A DNA stretch of 64,000 bases. Origin: Actinopolymorpha sp. NPDC004070. GTDB taxonomy: Bacteria > Actinomycetota > Actinomycetes > Propionibacteriales > Actinopolymorphaceae. Each line of letters opens with the position of its first letter. Position 1 is the first letter of the stretch. Position numbers and translations under genes: made by a program. This document shows positions 9,418-18,812 of the stretch, piece after piece. The DNA is taken from assembly GCF_040610475.1 (NCBI RefSeq), contig NZ_JBEXMJ010000009.1:248001-312000 (forward strand), read 5' to 3'. The notes beneath the pieces were generated by a model. That model saw nothing but the letters and a program-made list of their open reading frames with translations, did no database searches and was not told where the DNA came from.

Positions 9418-9809
9418 GGGTGACGTCCTTCGCACTCAGCGGATGTGGCCTGCCTGCTGCGTCCTGTTCTAGGGATCGGGCGGTTTCGGGAACGTATCGG
9501 CGTGAGTCGCCACCGGCGGCCAAGCGGCGTCGGAGAGTTATGGCGGAGGCGCCCCACGCACCTGCACGCGAAGGAGCTGCTCCGGTACCTCGCGGCGAAG
9601 CTGCACGACCGCAACCCGTACGTCGACCTGTCGGCGTACTGCCGCCCTCAGTGCCGCGCCGGGTCTTTGCCAGCGCCGGCGCCAGCGAAACCGTGTCGAA
9701 ACCCCTCGGTGAGGGACACTGGCGCTCAGGGCTTGAGCGGGCGCGCGGGTTCGGCGTTCGTCGGCGTCGTGACCGGCGGTGCCGTTCGACCGAGGGAAAG
9801 GGGGCGACG
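9418..9809. promoter_or_regulatory. Divergent intergenic region, MacB operon / two-component genes
   Basis: About 390 bases separate the leftward efflux operon from the rightward regulator-kinase pair, so promoters for both must lie here. The regulator probably controls the operon from this region, as in similar systems. I see no clear palindromic operator. Open frames covering it are not convincing genes. Confidence 0.5.
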
Positions 9810-10463
9810 GTGCGGGTCCTCGTGATCGAAGACGACAAGGAGATGGCCGAGACCGTCGCCGTCGGGCTGAGGCGTGCGCAGATGGCCGTCGACGTGGCGC
9901 TGGACGGGGTGACCGGCCTCGACCGGGCGCTGCTGCACGACTACGACGTGATCGTGCTCGATCGGGACCTGCCCGGGATGCACGGCGACGAGGTGTGCGG
10001 AAAGCTCGTGGCCGCGCAGTGTCGAAGCCGGATGCTGATGCTCACCGCCGCCGCAGGCATGGACGACCTCGTGGACGGGCTCGGACTGGGGGCCGACGAC
10101 TACCTGCCCAAACCGTTCGACTTCCCCGTCCTCCTCGCCCGGATCGGTGCGCTGTTCCGCCGGGCCCAGCCCGCCATCCCACCGATCCTGCGGCACGGTG
10201 ACCTCGCTGTTGACACCGCTCAGCGTCGCGCGTGGCGGGCGGACCGGTTCCTCGACCTGGCGCCGAAGGAGTTCGGGGTTCTCGAGGTCCTGCTCGCCGC
10301 ACAGGGACGCGCCGTGTCCGCGGAGGAGCTCCTGGACCGGGTCTGGGACGAGGCCGCCGACCCGTTCACGAACGCGGTCAAGATCACGGTCAGCCGGCTG
10401 CGGTCCAAGCTCGGTGACCCGCCCGTCATCCAGACCGTCGCACGGTCCGGCTACCGCATCTAG
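9810..10463 (+). CDS. OmpR-family response regulator
   Basis: This 217-residue regulator has a receiver domain with acidic pocket Asp8/Asp9 (VIEDD), phospho-acceptor Asp51 in VIVLDRDLPG, and the conserved Lys in DDYLPKPF. A winged-helix DNA-binding domain follows from about residue 125 (LDLAPKEFGVLEVLLAAQGR, then NAVKITVSRLRSKLG and the wing TVARSGYRI). GTG at 9810 follows a purine-rich GAAAGGGGG. It lies 25 nt before its kinase and diverges from the MacB-type operon, its probable target. Confidence 0.93.
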   Translation: MRVLVIEDDKEMAETVAVGLRRAQMAVDVALDGVTGLDRALLHDYDVIVLDRDLPGMHGDEVCGKLVAAQCRSRMLMLTAAAGMDDLVDGLGLGADDYLPKPFDFPVLLARIGALFRRAQPAIPPILRHGDLAVDTAQRRAWRADRFLDLAPKEFGVLEVLLAAQGRAVSAEELLDRVWDEAADPFTNAVKITVSRLRSKLGDPPVIQTVARSGYRI

Positions 10464-10488
10464 AACTCTCGCAGCCACAGGAGCCGTC

Positions 10489-11880
10489 ATGTTTCGACAC
10501 CGCAGGATCCAGGAACGGTTCGCCCGCCCGCCCGGAGCCGGGCTCGCGCGGCTGCCCCGACGTACGGTGCGCCTGCGGCTCACCCTGCTCTACGGCGGGC
10601 TCTTCCTGGTCTCGGGCGTCGCTCTGCTGGCCGTGACCTACGTGCTCGTCGTCAACGCCACCGCCGGGATCATCTTCGAGGGACAAAATGGCGGCCTGGC
10701 CGTCCGCGGCGTCTACAGCGGGAAGGGCTCGACGTCGCTGGACGGCGGAGAGCGCACGGAGCGCCGGGTCCAGGTTCAGGGCAGGAATCTGCAAGGCCTC
10801 ACTCCGGCGCAGCTGGACGCGCAGGCCGAACAGCTCCGGCTGCAGGCGATCCGCCAGCACGACGCCGAACTCCGCCGGCTCCTCACCCAGTCGGGCGTCG
10901 CCCTGGCCGTCATGTCAGTGTTCTCCCTCGTGCTCGGCTGGTTCATCGCCGGCCGCGTACTCCGCAAGCTCCGCACCATCACCACCACCGTCCGGAACAT
11001 CTCTGCCACCAACCTGCACGACCGGCTCGCGCTCGACGGACCTGACGACGAACTCAAGGAGCTCGGCGACACCTTCGACGGTCTCCTCGCCCGACTGGAG
11101 GCGGCGTTCCAGGCGCAACGCCGGTTCGTCGCGAACGCCTCCCACGAGCTCCGCACCCCGCTGGCCCGGCAGCGCGTCCTCGCCCAGATCGCGCTCACCG
11201 ACCCCGACGCGACCCTCGACACACTCCGCGTCGCCCACGAACGTGTCCTCGCCTCCGGGCGCCAACAGGAACAACTGATCGAAGCGCTCCTCACCCTCGC
11301 CAAGGGCCAGGTCGGCCTCGAGCGGTACGAGCAGTTCGACATCGCTGACCTCACACGCGACATCCTCGCGGCCCGGCACGGCGCCGTCGACGACCTGCGG
11401 CTCGACGTTGACACCAGGCTCCGTCCCGCACTCGCGACCGGTGACCGACGCCTGGTCCGGCAACTCATCGCCAACCTCGTGGACAACGCCATCCGCCACA
11501 ACACTTCACCGGGCTGGGTCGCGGTGGCCACGCGGGTTCGCATGGGACAGGCGGTCCTGGCGATCACGAACTGCGGTCCCTTCGTGCCCCCAGCCGAGGT
11601 GGATAGGCTCGTCGAACCCTTCCACCGACTCGGCACCGATCGCACAAGCCACACAGAGGGACACGGACTTGGTCTGTCCATCGTCCAAGCCATAGCGACT
11701 ACCCACCACGCCGCGGTAAGTGCGCGGTCCAGACCCACTGGTGGCCTGGAGATCGAGGTCGTCTTCCCCCTGGTCGCCGGTGACGGTGCCGACCGCGAGT
11801 CACCGCACACCGGAACGCGACCTGAGCGAAGGGTCGCGGACGGGCTCGAGGACGTCAGGTACGCGACCGCAGCCCGCTGA
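10489..11880 (+). CDS. Membrane sensor histidine kinase
   Basis: This 463-residue kinase has TM1 near residues 32-52 (LLYGGLFLVSGVALLAVTYV), an extracytoplasmic loop of about 90 residues rich in Gln/Arg, and TM2 near 140-160 (LAVMSVFSLVLGWFIAG). A HAMP linker follows, then the H-box FVANASHELRTPLARQR, and HATPase motifs (NLVDNAIRHN; a G2 region EGHGLGLSIV). The usual N-terminal G1 box is weak (ITNCGPFVPPAEV), as in CseC/VanS-like kinases. It partners the regulator just upstream. Confidence 0.92.
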   Translation: MFRHRRIQERFARPPGAGLARLPRRTVRLRLTLLYGGLFLVSGVALLAVTYVLVVNATAGIIFEGQNGGLAVRGVYSGKGSTSLDGGERTERRVQVQGRNLQGLTPAQLDAQAEQLRLQAIRQHDAELRRLLTQSGVALAVMSVFSLVLGWFIAGRVLRKLRTITTTVRNISATNLHDRLALDGPDDELKELGDTFDGLLARLEAAFQAQRRFVANASHELRTPLARQRVLAQIALTDPDATLDTLRVAHERVLASGRQQEQLIEALLTLAKGQVGLERYEQFDIADLTRDILAARHGAVDDLRLDVDTRLRPALATGDRRLVRQLIANLVDNAIRHNTSPGWVAVATRVRMGQAVLAITNCGPFVPPAEVDRLVEPFHRLGTDRTSHTEGHGLGLSIVQAIATTHHAAVSARSRPTGGLEIEVVFPLVAGDGADRESPHTGTRPERRVADGLEDVRYATAAR

Positions 11881-11944
11881 GCCCTGATCCGTAAGTTCTT
11901 GGTAGCCGAGGGGGATGGAGTGCTCAGCATCCGCCCGTGTCGCT

Positions 11945-13090
11945 TCAGTCGCCCGGAGGCGCCTCCTCGCTGTCGGCGCGCTTCTTGGCGATCGTGGGTG
12001 TGATCACGACCTTCACCGCCGCCGCTGTCGGAATGGCCATGATGACGCCGACCAAGCCGAGCATGGCGCCTCCAAGCAGTGAGACCACCAATACCACCAT
12101 CGAGGGCATGTCGAGGGTGCCTCGCATGACCCGCGGAACAATCAGGTAATTCTCCACCTGTTGGTAGGCGATGAAGAAGATCAGCACGATGATGCCTGCC
12201 GGCCACACGCCAACGGTGAGCACTGTGACGACCAGACATATCGCGGCGCCGAGCGTGGCACCGATCATAGGAATGAGGTCGGTGATCGCGACGACCACCG
12301 ACAGTGGGAGGGCGAACGGAACCCCCACTAGTTCCAGGCACACGAAGCTGGCCAGGCCCGCGAGCAGTGACACGAGGATGTTCCCGATCATGTATCCGCC
12401 AACCTTGTGCACCACCACGTCGACGATCTCCGCGACCCGAGTGCGCCGGCGTGGCGGGAACAGGCCCACCAGCCCGTGCCGCAGTCGCCTCATGTCGGCC
12501 ATGAAGTAGATCGCCAGGACGAGCACGGTGAGCGCAGATCCAAGGGCACCGAGGAACTTCAGCGCAAACCCGACGGCGCCACCCGCAAGCCTGCCTGGAA
12601 GGTCGGCTGCGAGGGAGGTCAGTCCCGCCGTCAGGTGGTACCGATTGGTGAACTCGCGGACCGTGTGCGACTGCCTCGACAGCCGCTGCAGGTGGCCAGG
12701 CAGGTCCCCGAACAGGGCACTACCTTGTTCGGCCACGGGCGGCACCACCGACCAGACGAACACGCCGAACACGGCGACCAGAGCGAAGACGACAATCGTG
12801 ACGGCCCACGGCCGCGGTACGGCCCTCGCGACCAACCACCGGATGACGGGATCGAGGCTGACCGCAACGAAGATCGCCATAAGGACCAGCACCAGGATGC
12901 CGCGCGTGACGTAGAAGCAGTATGCGACGAGGAACGTGAGAAGCACGCCCGCCGTGCCGGCGACCGCCCACCGGAAGACCAGCGCCGGCGGCACCCGGTC
13001 GTCCCTGGAGGTCTTCGCGGTCGTCTCGTCGATGCGTGGGTTGCGGCCCGGCTCGCCGCCGGTCCCACCCTGAGCGTCAGCGCCGGCCAT
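11945..13090 (-). CDS. AI-2E family membrane transporter
   Basis: This polytopic protein of about 381 residues matches the AI-2E (UPF0118/PerM-like) family. Paired N-terminal helices (GTAGVLLTFLVAYCFYV; ILVLVLMAIFVAVSL) are followed by a soluble segment, then helices including LGSALTVLVLAIYFMAD and the conserved block VAITDLIPMIGATLGA. The C-terminus has YQQVENYLIVPRVM and a charged tail. Family members include small-molecule exporters and Na+/H+ antiporters; the substrate here cannot be told. The start at 13090 (MAGADAQ) is the best guess. The 284 bases upstream hold no gene. Confidence 0.85.
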   Translation of the reverse strand: MAGADAQGGTGGEPGRNPRIDETTAKTSRDDRVPPALVFRWAVAGTAGVLLTFLVAYCFYVTRGILVLVLMAIFVAVSLDPVIRWLVARAVPRPWAVTIVVFALVAVFGVFVWSVVPPVAEQGSALFGDLPGHLQRLSRQSHTVREFTNRYHLTAGLTSLAADLPGRLAGGAVGFALKFLGALGSALTVLVLAIYFMADMRRLRHGLVGLFPPRRRTRVAEIVDVVVHKVGGYMIGNILVSLLAGLASFVCLELVGVPFALPLSVVVAITDLIPMIGATLGAAICLVVTVLTVGVWPAGIIVLIFFIAYQQVENYLIVPRVMRGTLDMPSMVVLVVSLLGGAMLGLVGVIMAIPTAAAVKVVITPTIAKKRADSEEAPPGD

Positions 13091-13374
13091 ACTCCACCAT
13101 GTGCGAGTTGTTCTCGGGTCGCTCTCGCTCCAAGCGTCACATAGGTGCGCTCCGCGTGGTGGTGGCACCACATGCATGTGCCTTCACAGGCACCGAACGC
13201 AACGATCGACCGGTCTCTGGCCCGTCCCGAAACGAACCAAGGACTCCCGAGACGAAGGCCTTGTACCCTCGCGCTGCCCCGCACGGCACGCGCACGGCTG
13301 CGGGCCGTGCGAACGTGTCGGCTGAGGCCATCTTCCTGCCCGGCTGTGTTTGAGGGGTCGAGCCCGGCGGATGG

Positions 13375-14358
13375 TCAGGCGGTGGCGGACGGCAACGTCT
13401 CGGGCTCCACCCGGAGGCGGGAGTCGTGGCTCGGCATGATGTGGATCGTGCCGCCTGGTTTGAGGTCGAGCCGTCCGGCAAGGCCGCGGGTCACCTGTGC
13501 CCACGCCTCCTGCTCGCCGATCTCCATCTCCACCCGGACCTCGAAGCCCAACCTCACCACGCGGGTGACTCTCGCCGGTGTGGAGCCGGCCCGTGGCTCA
13601 ATCGAGAGGTCGATGTCGTGTGGTCGGTACAGCTGGCCGTCGATCTCTGTGACGGGGCCGAGGAACCGCATCACGAAAGGGTTCGCCGGGTTGTCGTAGA
13701 TGTCGTGCGGGCTTCCGGCCTGTTCGACCACTCCGTTGGCGAGGACGACGATGGAGTCGGCGATCTCGATCGCTTCCTCCTGGTCGTGGGTGACGAACAC
13801 TGTCGTCACGTGCACCTCGTCGTGCAGCCGTCGGAGCCACGCACGGAGTTCCTTGCGTACCTGAGCGTCCAGCGCGCCGAAGGGTTCGTCGAGGAGAAGC
13901 ACCTCGGGCTCGACGGCGAGTGCCCGGGCGAGCGCCATCCGCTGCCGCTGCCCTCCGGACAGCTGCGCGGGGTATCGGTTGGCCATCTGCTCGAGGTGGA
14001 CGAGTTCGAGGAGTTCGGTGACGCGCCGGCGGATCTCATCCTTGCCACGCTTGCGTACCTGCAGGCCGAAGGCGACATTGTTGAAGACCGTCATGTGCTT
14101 GAACGCGGCGTAGTGCTGGAAGACGAACCCCACGTTGCGCCGCTGCGGCGCCATGCGGGTCGCGTCCACGCCGGAGATCCGTACTGTGCCCGAATCGGGC
14201 TGCTCCAGCCCGGCGATCACGCGGAGCAGGGTCGACTTCCCGCCGCCGCTGGGCCCGAGGAGCGCGGTGAGTGACCCGGATTCGACCGTGGCGGAGACAT
14301 CGCGCAGAACCGGCGTGTCACCGAAGGACTTGTTGATGTTGCGGACTTCGATAGTCAT
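13375..14358 (-). CDS. cysA: Sulfate ABC transporter ATP-binding protein CysA
   Basis: This 327-residue ATPase has Walker A at residues 35-43 (GPSGGGKST), a Q-loop ([19 protein letters not shown]), the signature [16 protein letters not shown], Walker B ([12 protein letters not shown]), and the switch His ([10 protein letters not shown]). A C-terminal TOBE-like regulatory domain occurs from about residue 240, including [20 protein letters not shown] typical of CysA. The start is the ATG at 14358, overlapping the cysW stop by 4 nt. It is last in the sbp-cysT-cysW-cysA operon and powers sulfate/thiosulfate import. Confidence 0.93.
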   Translation of the reverse strand: MTIEVRNINKSFGDTPVLRDVSATVESGSLTALLGPSGGGKSTLLRVIAGLEQPDSGTVRISGVDATRMAPQRRNVGFVFQHYAAFKHMTVFNNVAFGLQVRKRGKDEIRRRVTELLELVHLEQMANRYPAQLSGGQRQRMALARALAVEPEVLLLDEPFGALDAQVRKELRAWLRRLHDEVHVTTVFVTHDQEEAIEIADSIVVLANGVVEQAGSPHDIYDNPANPFVMRFLGPVTEIDGQLYRPHDIDLSIEPRAGSTPARVTRVVRLGFEVRVEMEIGEQEAWAQVTRGLAGRLDLKPGGTIHIMPSHDSRLRVEPETLPSATA

Positions 14359-15191
14359 CGGTTGACGCCCTTCGGCCTGAGCAGTTTGGTCACCAGGAGG
14401 GTCACGATCGCGAGCAGCGCGAGAGCGGTGGCCGCGGCGAACGCGGCCGGCTGGTCGAAGTTCTGGAACCGCTCCTCGACGAAGAGCGTGAGCGTCTGGG
14501 TCTGACCGACGAGGCGGCCCGACACGACCGCGACCGCGCCGTACTCGCCCAGGGCCCGGGCGAGGCAGAGGACGACACCGTAGGCGAGTGCCCACCTGAT
14601 GCCGGGGAGCGTGATGCGGCTGAAGGTCTGCCAGGATCCGGCGCCGAGGGTCCGGGCGGCCTGCTCCTGCTCGTCCCCGAGCTCCTCGAGCACGGGGACG
14701 ACCGCGCTCACCACGAGAGGGAGGGAGACGAACACGGTCGCGAGCACCATGCCAGGGATCGAGAAGATCACCTGGATGCCGCGTGACTCCAGCCAGCCAC
14801 CTATCGGTGTGAATCTGCCGTACACCTGGGTGAGGGCGAGGCCGACCACCACGGGCGACACGGCCATCGGCAGCTCGATGAGGGCTGCCAGCAGCCTTTT
14901 GCAGGGGAACTGGTGACGTACGAGTAGGAGCGAGGCCCCGACCCCGAAGGCGGTGTTGGCCCCGACCGCCCAGGCTGCGACGACGACGGTCACCCGGAAT
15001 GCGTGCACGGCCTCAGGGGAGGTCAGGGCTGTGACGAACGGGCCGATCCCACCACCGAAGGTGCGCCAGGCGATCAGGCCGACCGGCAGAACCAGGAGAA
15101 AGAGCAGGTAGACCAACGCGAGCGTCCGCAGCCAGTACTTCGCAGCGGTCGGCTCGGACGTGCTGACTCCCGTCCCTCCACCGCTAGCCAC
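14355..15191 (-). CDS. cysW: Sulfate ABC transporter permease CysW
   Basis: This roughly 278-residue inner-membrane permease has six helices and the EAA-type coupling loop [20 protein letters not shown], followed by [12 protein letters not shown], characteristic of CysT/CysW. The probable start is the GTG at 15191, overlapping cysT by 8 nt. Longer frames add a Ser/Cys-rich stretch that is only the antisense-like tail of cysT. It pairs with CysT to form the sulfate channel. Confidence 0.9.
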   Translation of the reverse strand: MASGGGTGVSTSEPTAAKYWLRTLALVYLLFLLVLPVGLIAWRTFGGGIGPFVTALTSPEAVHAFRVTVVVAAWAVGANTAFGVGASLLLVRHQFPCKRLLAALIELPMAVSPVVVGLALTQVYGRFTPIGGWLESRGIQVIFSIPGMVLATVFVSLPLVVSAVVPVLEELGDEQEQAARTLGAGSWQTFSRITLPGIRWALAYGVVLCLARALGEYGAVAVVSGRLVGQTQTLTLFVEERFQNFDQPAAFAAATALALLAIVTLLVTKLLRPKGVNR

Positions 15192-16077
15192 GGCGAGCTC
15201 GCCAGCGTTGAACGAGGTCGAGGAGGAATAGTACGAGCAGGGCGACGACCAGCAGTACGGTCGACACTGCCGCGGCGCCGATGGGATCGTCACTCTCGAT
15301 CTTGCCGAAGATGTTCACTGCCGCGACCTGGGTCTTGAACGGCAGGTTGCCCGAGATGAGCACCGTCGAGCCGAACTCCGCCATCGAACGCGTGAACGCG
15401 AGCGCCGTACCTGCAATCATCGCTGGTAGCAGGTTGGGCAGGATGATCCGACGGAAGGTCAGCCAGCGTCCGGCGCCCAACGACGCCGCGGCCTGCTCCA
15501 TCTCCTGGTCGAGTTCGAGCAGGACCGGCTGCACGGTGCGTACGACGAATGGCAGCGTCACGAACAGCAGGGCGGCCACGACGCCGGCTCGCTTGTAGGC
15601 GAGGTTGATGCCCAAGGGGCTGTGCTGGCCGTAGAGCGCCAGCAGTACCAGCCCGGCAACGATCGTGGGCAGCGCGAACGGCAGATCGATCAACGTGTCG
15701 ACGATGCTCTTACCCGCAAACTGGTCGCGAACGAGTACCCAGGCGATGACCGTCCCCATCACCAGGTTCACCACAGCGACGATCACCGAGGCGCCGACCG
15801 TGAGTTGTAGCGCTGCCCAGGAGTCAGGAGTGGTGACCGACCGCCAGAAGTAGCCGGGTCCGTGTCCGGCCGAACGCCACACGACAGCAGCGAGCGGAAT
15901 GAGAACGATCAGGCTGAGATAGATCAGTGCCGTGCCCAGGCCGAGCGCGGTGCCAGCCCGGCCACGAAACGCGAGCCCAGCGTTCCGGCCGGTGCCGTCG
16001 GCCCGGGCCGACGGCACCGGCTCACCCGAGGTCGGGTCTCGGGGCTTGTTCGTGAGTTCCTGGATCGACTCCGGCAC
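15184..16077 (-). CDS. cysT: Sulfate ABC transporter permease CysT
   Basis: This 297-residue permease has a 45-residue hydrophilic N-terminal tail, then six membrane helices starting at LGTALIYLSLIVLIPLAAVV. The binding-protein-dependent coupling loop is EMEQAAASLGAGRWLTFRRI, followed by the CysT signature SMAEFGSTVLISGNLP. It starts 4 nt after the binding-protein gene and overlaps cysW. Together they import sulfate or thiosulfate. Confidence 0.92.
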   Translation of the reverse strand: MPESIQELTNKPRDPTSGEPVPSARADGTGRNAGLAFRGRAGTALGLGTALIYLSLIVLIPLAAVVWRSAGHGPGYFWRSVTTPDSWAALQLTVGASVIVAVVNLVMGTVIAWVLVRDQFAGKSIVDTLIDLPFALPTIVAGLVLLALYGQHSPLGINLAYKRAGVVAALLFVTLPFVVRTVQPVLLELDQEMEQAAASLGAGRWLTFRRIILPNLLPAMIAGTALAFTRSMAEFGSTVLISGNLPFKTQVAAVNIFGKIESDDPIGAAAVSTVLLVVALLVLFLLDLVQRWRARRG

Positions 16078-16081
16078 GGTT

Positions 16082-17116
16082 CTACTTCTTCACCGACACG
16101 CCCTTGTCGCGTTCGATAGCCGCGACCGCGCCGTTCTGGGTGTCGAAGAACTCCTTCATCACCGTTGGCCAGCCGCCCAGATCCTTGATCGTGAAGAGGC
16201 CTGACGGAGTTGGGAACTTGTCGGCACCGGGGACGCCGTGCTCGACCGGCCGGTAACCGTTCTCGACGAAGATTTGCTGAGCCTGCTTGGAGTGAAGGAA
16301 GGCGACGAACGCTTTGGCTTCCGTCGGGTGCTTGCTCTTGCTCGTCACAGCGACCGGGTTCTCGATGAGGATCGTCGAGTCGGGCAGGGTGTAGTCGATG
16401 GCCTGGCCGTTCTGCTGGGCGAAGATCGCCTCGTTCTCGTAGGCCAGCATGGCGTCACCTTTGCCGGAGGTGAACGTCTGCAAAGCCTTCCTGGCGGAGT
16501 CGTCCTGGACCGGCACGTTCTTGAACAACCCGTTGAGATAGGTGATCCCGGCCGCCTTGTTCGCGCCCTTGTCCGAGACGGCGCCATACCCTGCCATCAC
16601 GTTCCACCGGGCCCCGCCAGAGGTGAACGGGTTGGGCGTGATCACCTCGACGCCGCGCTTGGTGAGGTCCCCCCAGGTCCGCAGGTGCTTGGGGTTGCCC
16701 TTCCGGGTGGCGATCACGACCACGGAGTCGGTCACCATACCCTTGGTCGCATCGGTGTTCCAGTCCTTCGTGACCAGGCCGGCGTCGACGAGCCGCGTCA
16801 TGTCCGGCTCCAACGAGAAGGCCACGACGTCGGCGTTCAGGCCCGCCGCCACTGCGCGGCTCTGGTCGCCGGATGCCCCATAGGACTGGGTGAAGGTGAC
16901 GTTCTTACCCTCGGGCGTGGCCTGGAAGGCCTTGATGATCTTCTCGTAGGCAGCCTGCGGAGTGGAGTACGCCACCAAGGACAGCGACACCTTCTTGCCT
17001 TGCGAGTCACCGCTTCCCGAGGAGGCGTTCCCGCCACCGCAGGCTGTCATCACCAAGGCGACGACGGCAGCCAGCGCAGCTGCGGCCACCTGAGTTCCGG
17101 TTTTCGATCGTGACAT
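16082..17116 (-). CDS. sbp: Sulfate-binding lipoprotein of ABC transporter
   Basis: This 344-residue extracytoplasmic protein has a signal peptide ending in the lipobox VMTAC, then a Gly/Ser linker. Family motifs for anion binding are present: SGDQSRAVAAGLNADVV near the front and NPFTSGGARWNVMAGYG in the middle. It captures sulfate/thiosulfate for CysTWA. ATG at 17116 follows GGGGCG. A CCTA-N9-TAGG palindrome lies only 16 nt upstream of the start, so the promoter must overlap this operator and the mRNA leader must be very short. Confidence 0.92.
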   Translation of the reverse strand: MSRSKTGTQVAAAALAAVVALVMTACGGGNASSGSGDSQGKKVSLSLVAYSTPQAAYEKIIKAFQATPEGKNVTFTQSYGASGDQSRAVAAGLNADVVAFSLEPDMTRLVDAGLVTKDWNTDATKGMVTDSVVVIATRKGNPKHLRTWGDLTKRGVEVITPNPFTSGGARWNVMAGYGAVSDKGANKAAGITYLNGLFKNVPVQDDSARKALQTFTSGKGDAMLAYENEAIFAQQNGQAIDYTLPDSTILIENPVAVTSKSKHPTEAKAFVAFLHSKQAQQIFVENGYRPVEHGVPGADKFPTPSGLFTIKDLGGWPTVMKEFFDTQNGAVAAIERDKGVSVKK

Positions 17117-17132
17117 GTTCGCCCCTACTTAA

Positions 17133-17149
17133 CCTACTTTGCCGATAGG
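17133..17149 (-). promoter_or_regulatory. CCTA-N9-TAGG palindrome (site 1) before sbp
   Basis: Reads CCTA-TCGGCAAAG-TAGG on the minus strand, 16 nt upstream of the sbp start. The extended block resembles site 3 (TTT..CCTATCGG....GTAGG.TA). A half-site, CCTA, is repeated at 17124-17127. It is one of six such sites in the sulfur island; the binding protein is unknown. Confidence 0.65.
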
Positions 17150-17309
17150 AAAAGTTAGCTCAGAGGTAGCCGTCACTCAACGAAGAAACATCCAATGGAC
17201 AGGTTCGTCACGGCGCGCGACCAGTCGATGCGTAGAACCAACCCAGGCCGCCAACGGTCAGCCCTGAGTTGTGCGGGATCGCACCATTGTTCGTAGATAA
17301 CCCATCTAA

Positions 17310-17326
17310 CCTAGTGAGTTAGTAGG
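17310..17326 (+). promoter_or_regulatory. CCTA-N9-TAGG palindrome (site 2) before FAD protein
   Basis: Reads CCTA-GTGAGTTAG-TAGG on the plus strand, 35 nt upstream of the GTG at 17362. The flank TTAGTAGGATTA resembles the ATAGTAGGGAT block of the other sites. Sites 1 and 2 flank the 245-base divergent region between sbp and the FAD-binding protein, one per promoter. Confidence 0.65.
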
Positions 17327-17361
17327 ATTACGCGGAGCTATATGGACACGGGGGTGGAGGG

Positions 17362-18735
17362 GTGAGGTCGCGAGTTGTCGTAGTGGTGGGAGGCGGGTGC
17401 ACCGGGGTCATGGTCGCCGTGGAGGCGCTGCAACGTACGGACGATCGTGTGGTCGTGGTCGAACCGACGTCCCGGCTGGCGCGGGGTGTGGCCTATGAGG
17501 CTGCGTCCCCTTGGCACCTGCTGAACTCGCCGGCCAAGTCGATGAGTGCCGACCCGGCCGACATGGACGGGTTCCTCATGTGGTGCCGGTCGCGGGGGAT
17601 GCCGGTCCAGGCTGGAGATTTCCTGTCTCGCTTGGTGTATGGGGACTACCTGGTGTCCGTGCTCGAGGCGGCGTCCGCGGCCGCGCCGGGAAGGCTGACA
17701 GTGCGCTCCGCGCAGGCTACCGCGACACGGCCGGGTGCGTCGGGGCAGCTCGTGGAGTTTGATCGCGGACCTGCCGTTCGTGCCGATCACGTTGTCCTCG
17801 CGCTTGGCAGTCCCCGGACGTTGTGTCCACGCACCGACGTTTGGTCGAAGGCGCCCGGCGGGCGGGTGGTTCACGTGTGCGACCCGTGGTCGCCGCAGGC
17901 GCTGGCAGCAGTGCCCAGGACCCGACCGGTCCTGCTGATGGGAACCGGCCTCACGGCGGTCGACGTGGCATTGACCTTGTTCAGGACGGGACAGAGCGCC
18001 CAGGTGACCGCGGTGTCGCGGCATGGACTCCTGCCGCGGACGCATCCCAAAGGCGAGACGAGGGCTCCGCTCATTTCCCTTCCACCCCGGCTGCCCTCGT
18101 CGCTGCCGGCCCTGATCCGGGTCGTACGCAGGTCTGCGGACCACTGCGGGGACTGGCGGGCCGTCATGGACGCCATGCGGCCGCGGCTGAACGAGGTGTG
18201 GGCCAGCCTGTCCGTCGCGGACCAGGAGCGGTTCCTCCGCCACCTGGCCCGGCACTGGGAGATACACCGGCACCGGATGGCCCCGACGGTGGCCGAGGAG
18301 CTCGCCGGCCTCCAGGCCGCCGGCGCGCTCCGGCTGCGTGCGGTAGGCCCGGACGGTCGCGATCCGCGCTCGGGGCAACGCTCGGGAGAGAGGATGACGC
18401 CGCCGGGGAAGGACGGCTTCGGTGCCACCGTCACCTGCACGGGTCCGGGTCGCCTTCCCGCCGCCGCGGACGGGCTGGTACGCACGCTGCTCGACGAGGG
18501 CCAGGCGCGGCTTGGCCCGCACGGGCTCGGCCTCGACGTGAGTCCGCACGGCAACGTCGTCGGGCGCGACGGGCATCCGAACCCGCGGATGTGGTTGGTA
18601 GGTCCACTGCGGCGCGGCCGGTTCTGGGAGACCACGGCGGTCCCCGAGATCCGCGCGCAGGCCCGTGATCTCGTGACGGCACTGGCCTGCGGGCCGTCCG
18701 GACGAGGGCGCATTCCTGAGCTTGTCCCGCAGTAG
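17362..18735 (+). CDS. FAD/NAD(P)-binding protein (single-domain type)
   Basis: This 457-residue flavoprotein starts with the dinucleotide fold VVVVVGGGCTGVMVAVEAL and has the family block HLLNSPAKSMSADPADMDGF typical of the FAD/NAD(P)-binding (PF13454-type) group. A second nucleotide fold follows (VLLMGTGLTAVDVALTL), and the C-terminal FAD motif is NPRMWLVGPLRRGRFWETTA. No substrate is known; members often sit beside cysteine dioxygenase genes, as here. GTG at 17362 follows GGTGGAGG. It is convergent with the cysteine dioxygenase gene, with no clear terminator between them. A larger relative is encoded at 26660-28633. Confidence 0.85.
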   Translation: MRSRVVVVVGGGCTGVMVAVEALQRTDDRVVVVEPTSRLARGVAYEAASPWHLLNSPAKSMSADPADMDGFLMWCRSRGMPVQAGDFLSRLVYGDYLVSVLEAASAAAPGRLTVRSAQATATRPGASGQLVEFDRGPAVRADHVVLALGSPRTLCPRTDVWSKAPGGRVVHVCDPWSPQALAAVPRTRPVLLMGTGLTAVDVALTLFRTGQSAQVTAVSRHGLLPRTHPKGETRAPLISLPPRLPSSLPALIRVVRRSADHCGDWRAVMDAMRPRLNEVWASLSVADQERFLRHLARHWEIHRHRMAPTVAEELAGLQAAGALRLRAVGPDGRDPRSGQRSGERMTPPGKDGFGATVTCTGPGRLPAAADGLVRTLLDEGQARLGPHGLGLDVSPHGNVVGRDGHPNPRMWLVGPLRRGRFWETTAVPEIRAQARDLVTALACGPSGRGRIPELVPQ

Positions 18736-18812
18736 ACAAACCAGGGATTGTCACCTGTTCAGGCTTAGGGCGTGTCCTAGCCGCCCGCTGGTCGTCCGTA
18801 CGGTCATGGACG

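Noticed and set aside
9445..9825. 126-residue frame in the divergent region before the response regulator
   Set aside because: No start signal, Arg/Pro-rich random composition, and it covers the promoter region.
17117..17361. Riboswitch (SAM or other sulfur type) before sbp
   Set aside because: The start codon is too close to the operator for a structured leader, and no SAM-riboswitch-like core is visible.
18765..18800. TAGG-N6-CCTA repeat between the convergent genes
   Set aside because: Arm order and spacer differ from the sulfur palindrome, and it is not upstream of any start.
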